Positions 63,570-64,000 of a DNA stretch of 64,000 bases are shown one piece after another. This DNA is from Stagonosporopsis chrysanthemi. Its lineage: Eukaryota > Ascomycota > Dothideomycetes > Pleosporales > Didymellaceae. Below the pieces are notes generated by a model, which did not search any database, had not been told where the DNA came from, and was given only the letters and a program-made list of their open reading frames with translations. The first letter of the stretch is position 1. Each line of letters opens with the position of its first letter. The translations under genes were made by a program, and so were the position numbers. The stretch lies in contig JAFISE010000010.1 in assembly GCA_022560025.1 (NCBI GenBank), positions 124,001 through 188,000 of the forward strand. Direction: 5' to 3'.

Positions 63570-64000
63570 GAAGATACTCTGTTCACTCGCGATACAGTCA
63601 TGGGGGAATGGTACTCGTGGATGGGAGTTTGAAGGGCACATGAGAGTCAAAGGCAGATGACGATGCCGAGTCGCGAGTTGCTATCGACGACAACAAAACT
63701 GCCAAGACATGCTTTGGAAGAAGCAAAGATGCGAGAGCAGTGGCTGCAGACAGGCCTTGCTATGAGAGGGGATTATGTGAAAAGAGGACCCATGTGGCGT
63801 AGAGACGGCAGATGGAGCGACGGGACAGACATCTGGGAAGGGTACTAGAGAAGAGTGGAATGGCCATGAAGGTGTATCATGACAGTACTGTAGTTGACGG
63901 CTATAGTGATGCTGGATGATTAGGATCAGCAATACGATGCATAGCTGGGCCTGACAGCTGTCAAAAGTCGCCTAGGGCAACCTTGTTCCAGTTTCCTGGC
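63570..64000. other. Window end, no gene seen, 431 bp
   Basis: 3' flank of DAD1. A 63-codon plus-strand frame at 63657-63848 has no recognisable feature and is not called. Confidence 0.45.

Noticed and set aside
63657..63848. 63-codon plus-strand frame after DAD1
   Set aside because: No recognisable features, lies in a 3' flank, no promoter or splice support.
1..64000. CRISPR arrays, tRNA or rRNA genes, intact transposons
   Set aside because: No spaced direct repeats, no tRNA B-box with a matching cloverleaf, and no transposase, reverse transcriptase or terminal repeats found by eye.

Overview
The window is nuclear DNA from a filamentous ascomycete (Pezizomycotina; gene content and intron style suggest a dothideomycete, which is inference). 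Genes are densely packed on both strands. Most are split by short introns of 46-60 nt with GT..AG ends and CTAAC/CTGAC-like branch sites. There are no operons or ribosome binding sites. Most products are eukaryotic housekeeping proteins with fungal architecture. I rebuilt exon structures by hand, and each spliced model keeps frame except where a break is reported.

Layout: 1-261 tail of V-ATPase proteolipid c''. 582-2892 gephyrin/CnxE-type molybdenum cofactor enzyme with a histidine-rich linker. 2.9-11.6 kb accessory-looking stretch: an empty 2.3 kb gap, a Cys-rich single-pass surface protein and two MFS transporters. 11.6-13.9 kb NOP4. 13.9-18.2 kb gene-poor, with one small Cys/His protein. 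18.2-18.7 kb a Dap1/MAPR haem-binding gene that is out of frame. 19.0-20.7 kb an eight-exon agmatinase with a signal peptide. 20.9-25.8 kb an MBD4-like DNA glycosylase, a DUF1295 membrane reductase, a RidA protein and the CUE-domain protein CUE5. 26.2-30.9 kb a glycerol-3-phosphate/DHAP acyltransferase ending in a peroxisomal signal, then ASA1.

32.3-41.5 kb holds two Zn2Cys6 regulators, a secreted lactonase-type beta-propeller and ADH1. 42.2-45.2 kb holds the divergent pair GID8 and URK1. 45.5-48.2 kb contains a decayed HD-domain (cyanamide hydratase-like) pseudogene split by about 770 bp of unexplained DNA, then a small uncertain two-exon gene. 49.7-63.6 kb is housekeeping again: PMC1-type calcium ATPase, TRM12/TYW2, a Nudix hydrolase, RPB8, an F-box-like protein, SEN34 and DAD1. 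Several neighbours are divergent pairs sharing 200-470 bp promoters.

I found no CRISPR, tRNA, rRNA, intact transposon or coherent undescribed gene system. The best leads are the HD pseudogene with its insert, the frameshifted Dap1, the internal triplicate repeat in SEN34, and several unusual splice configurations.
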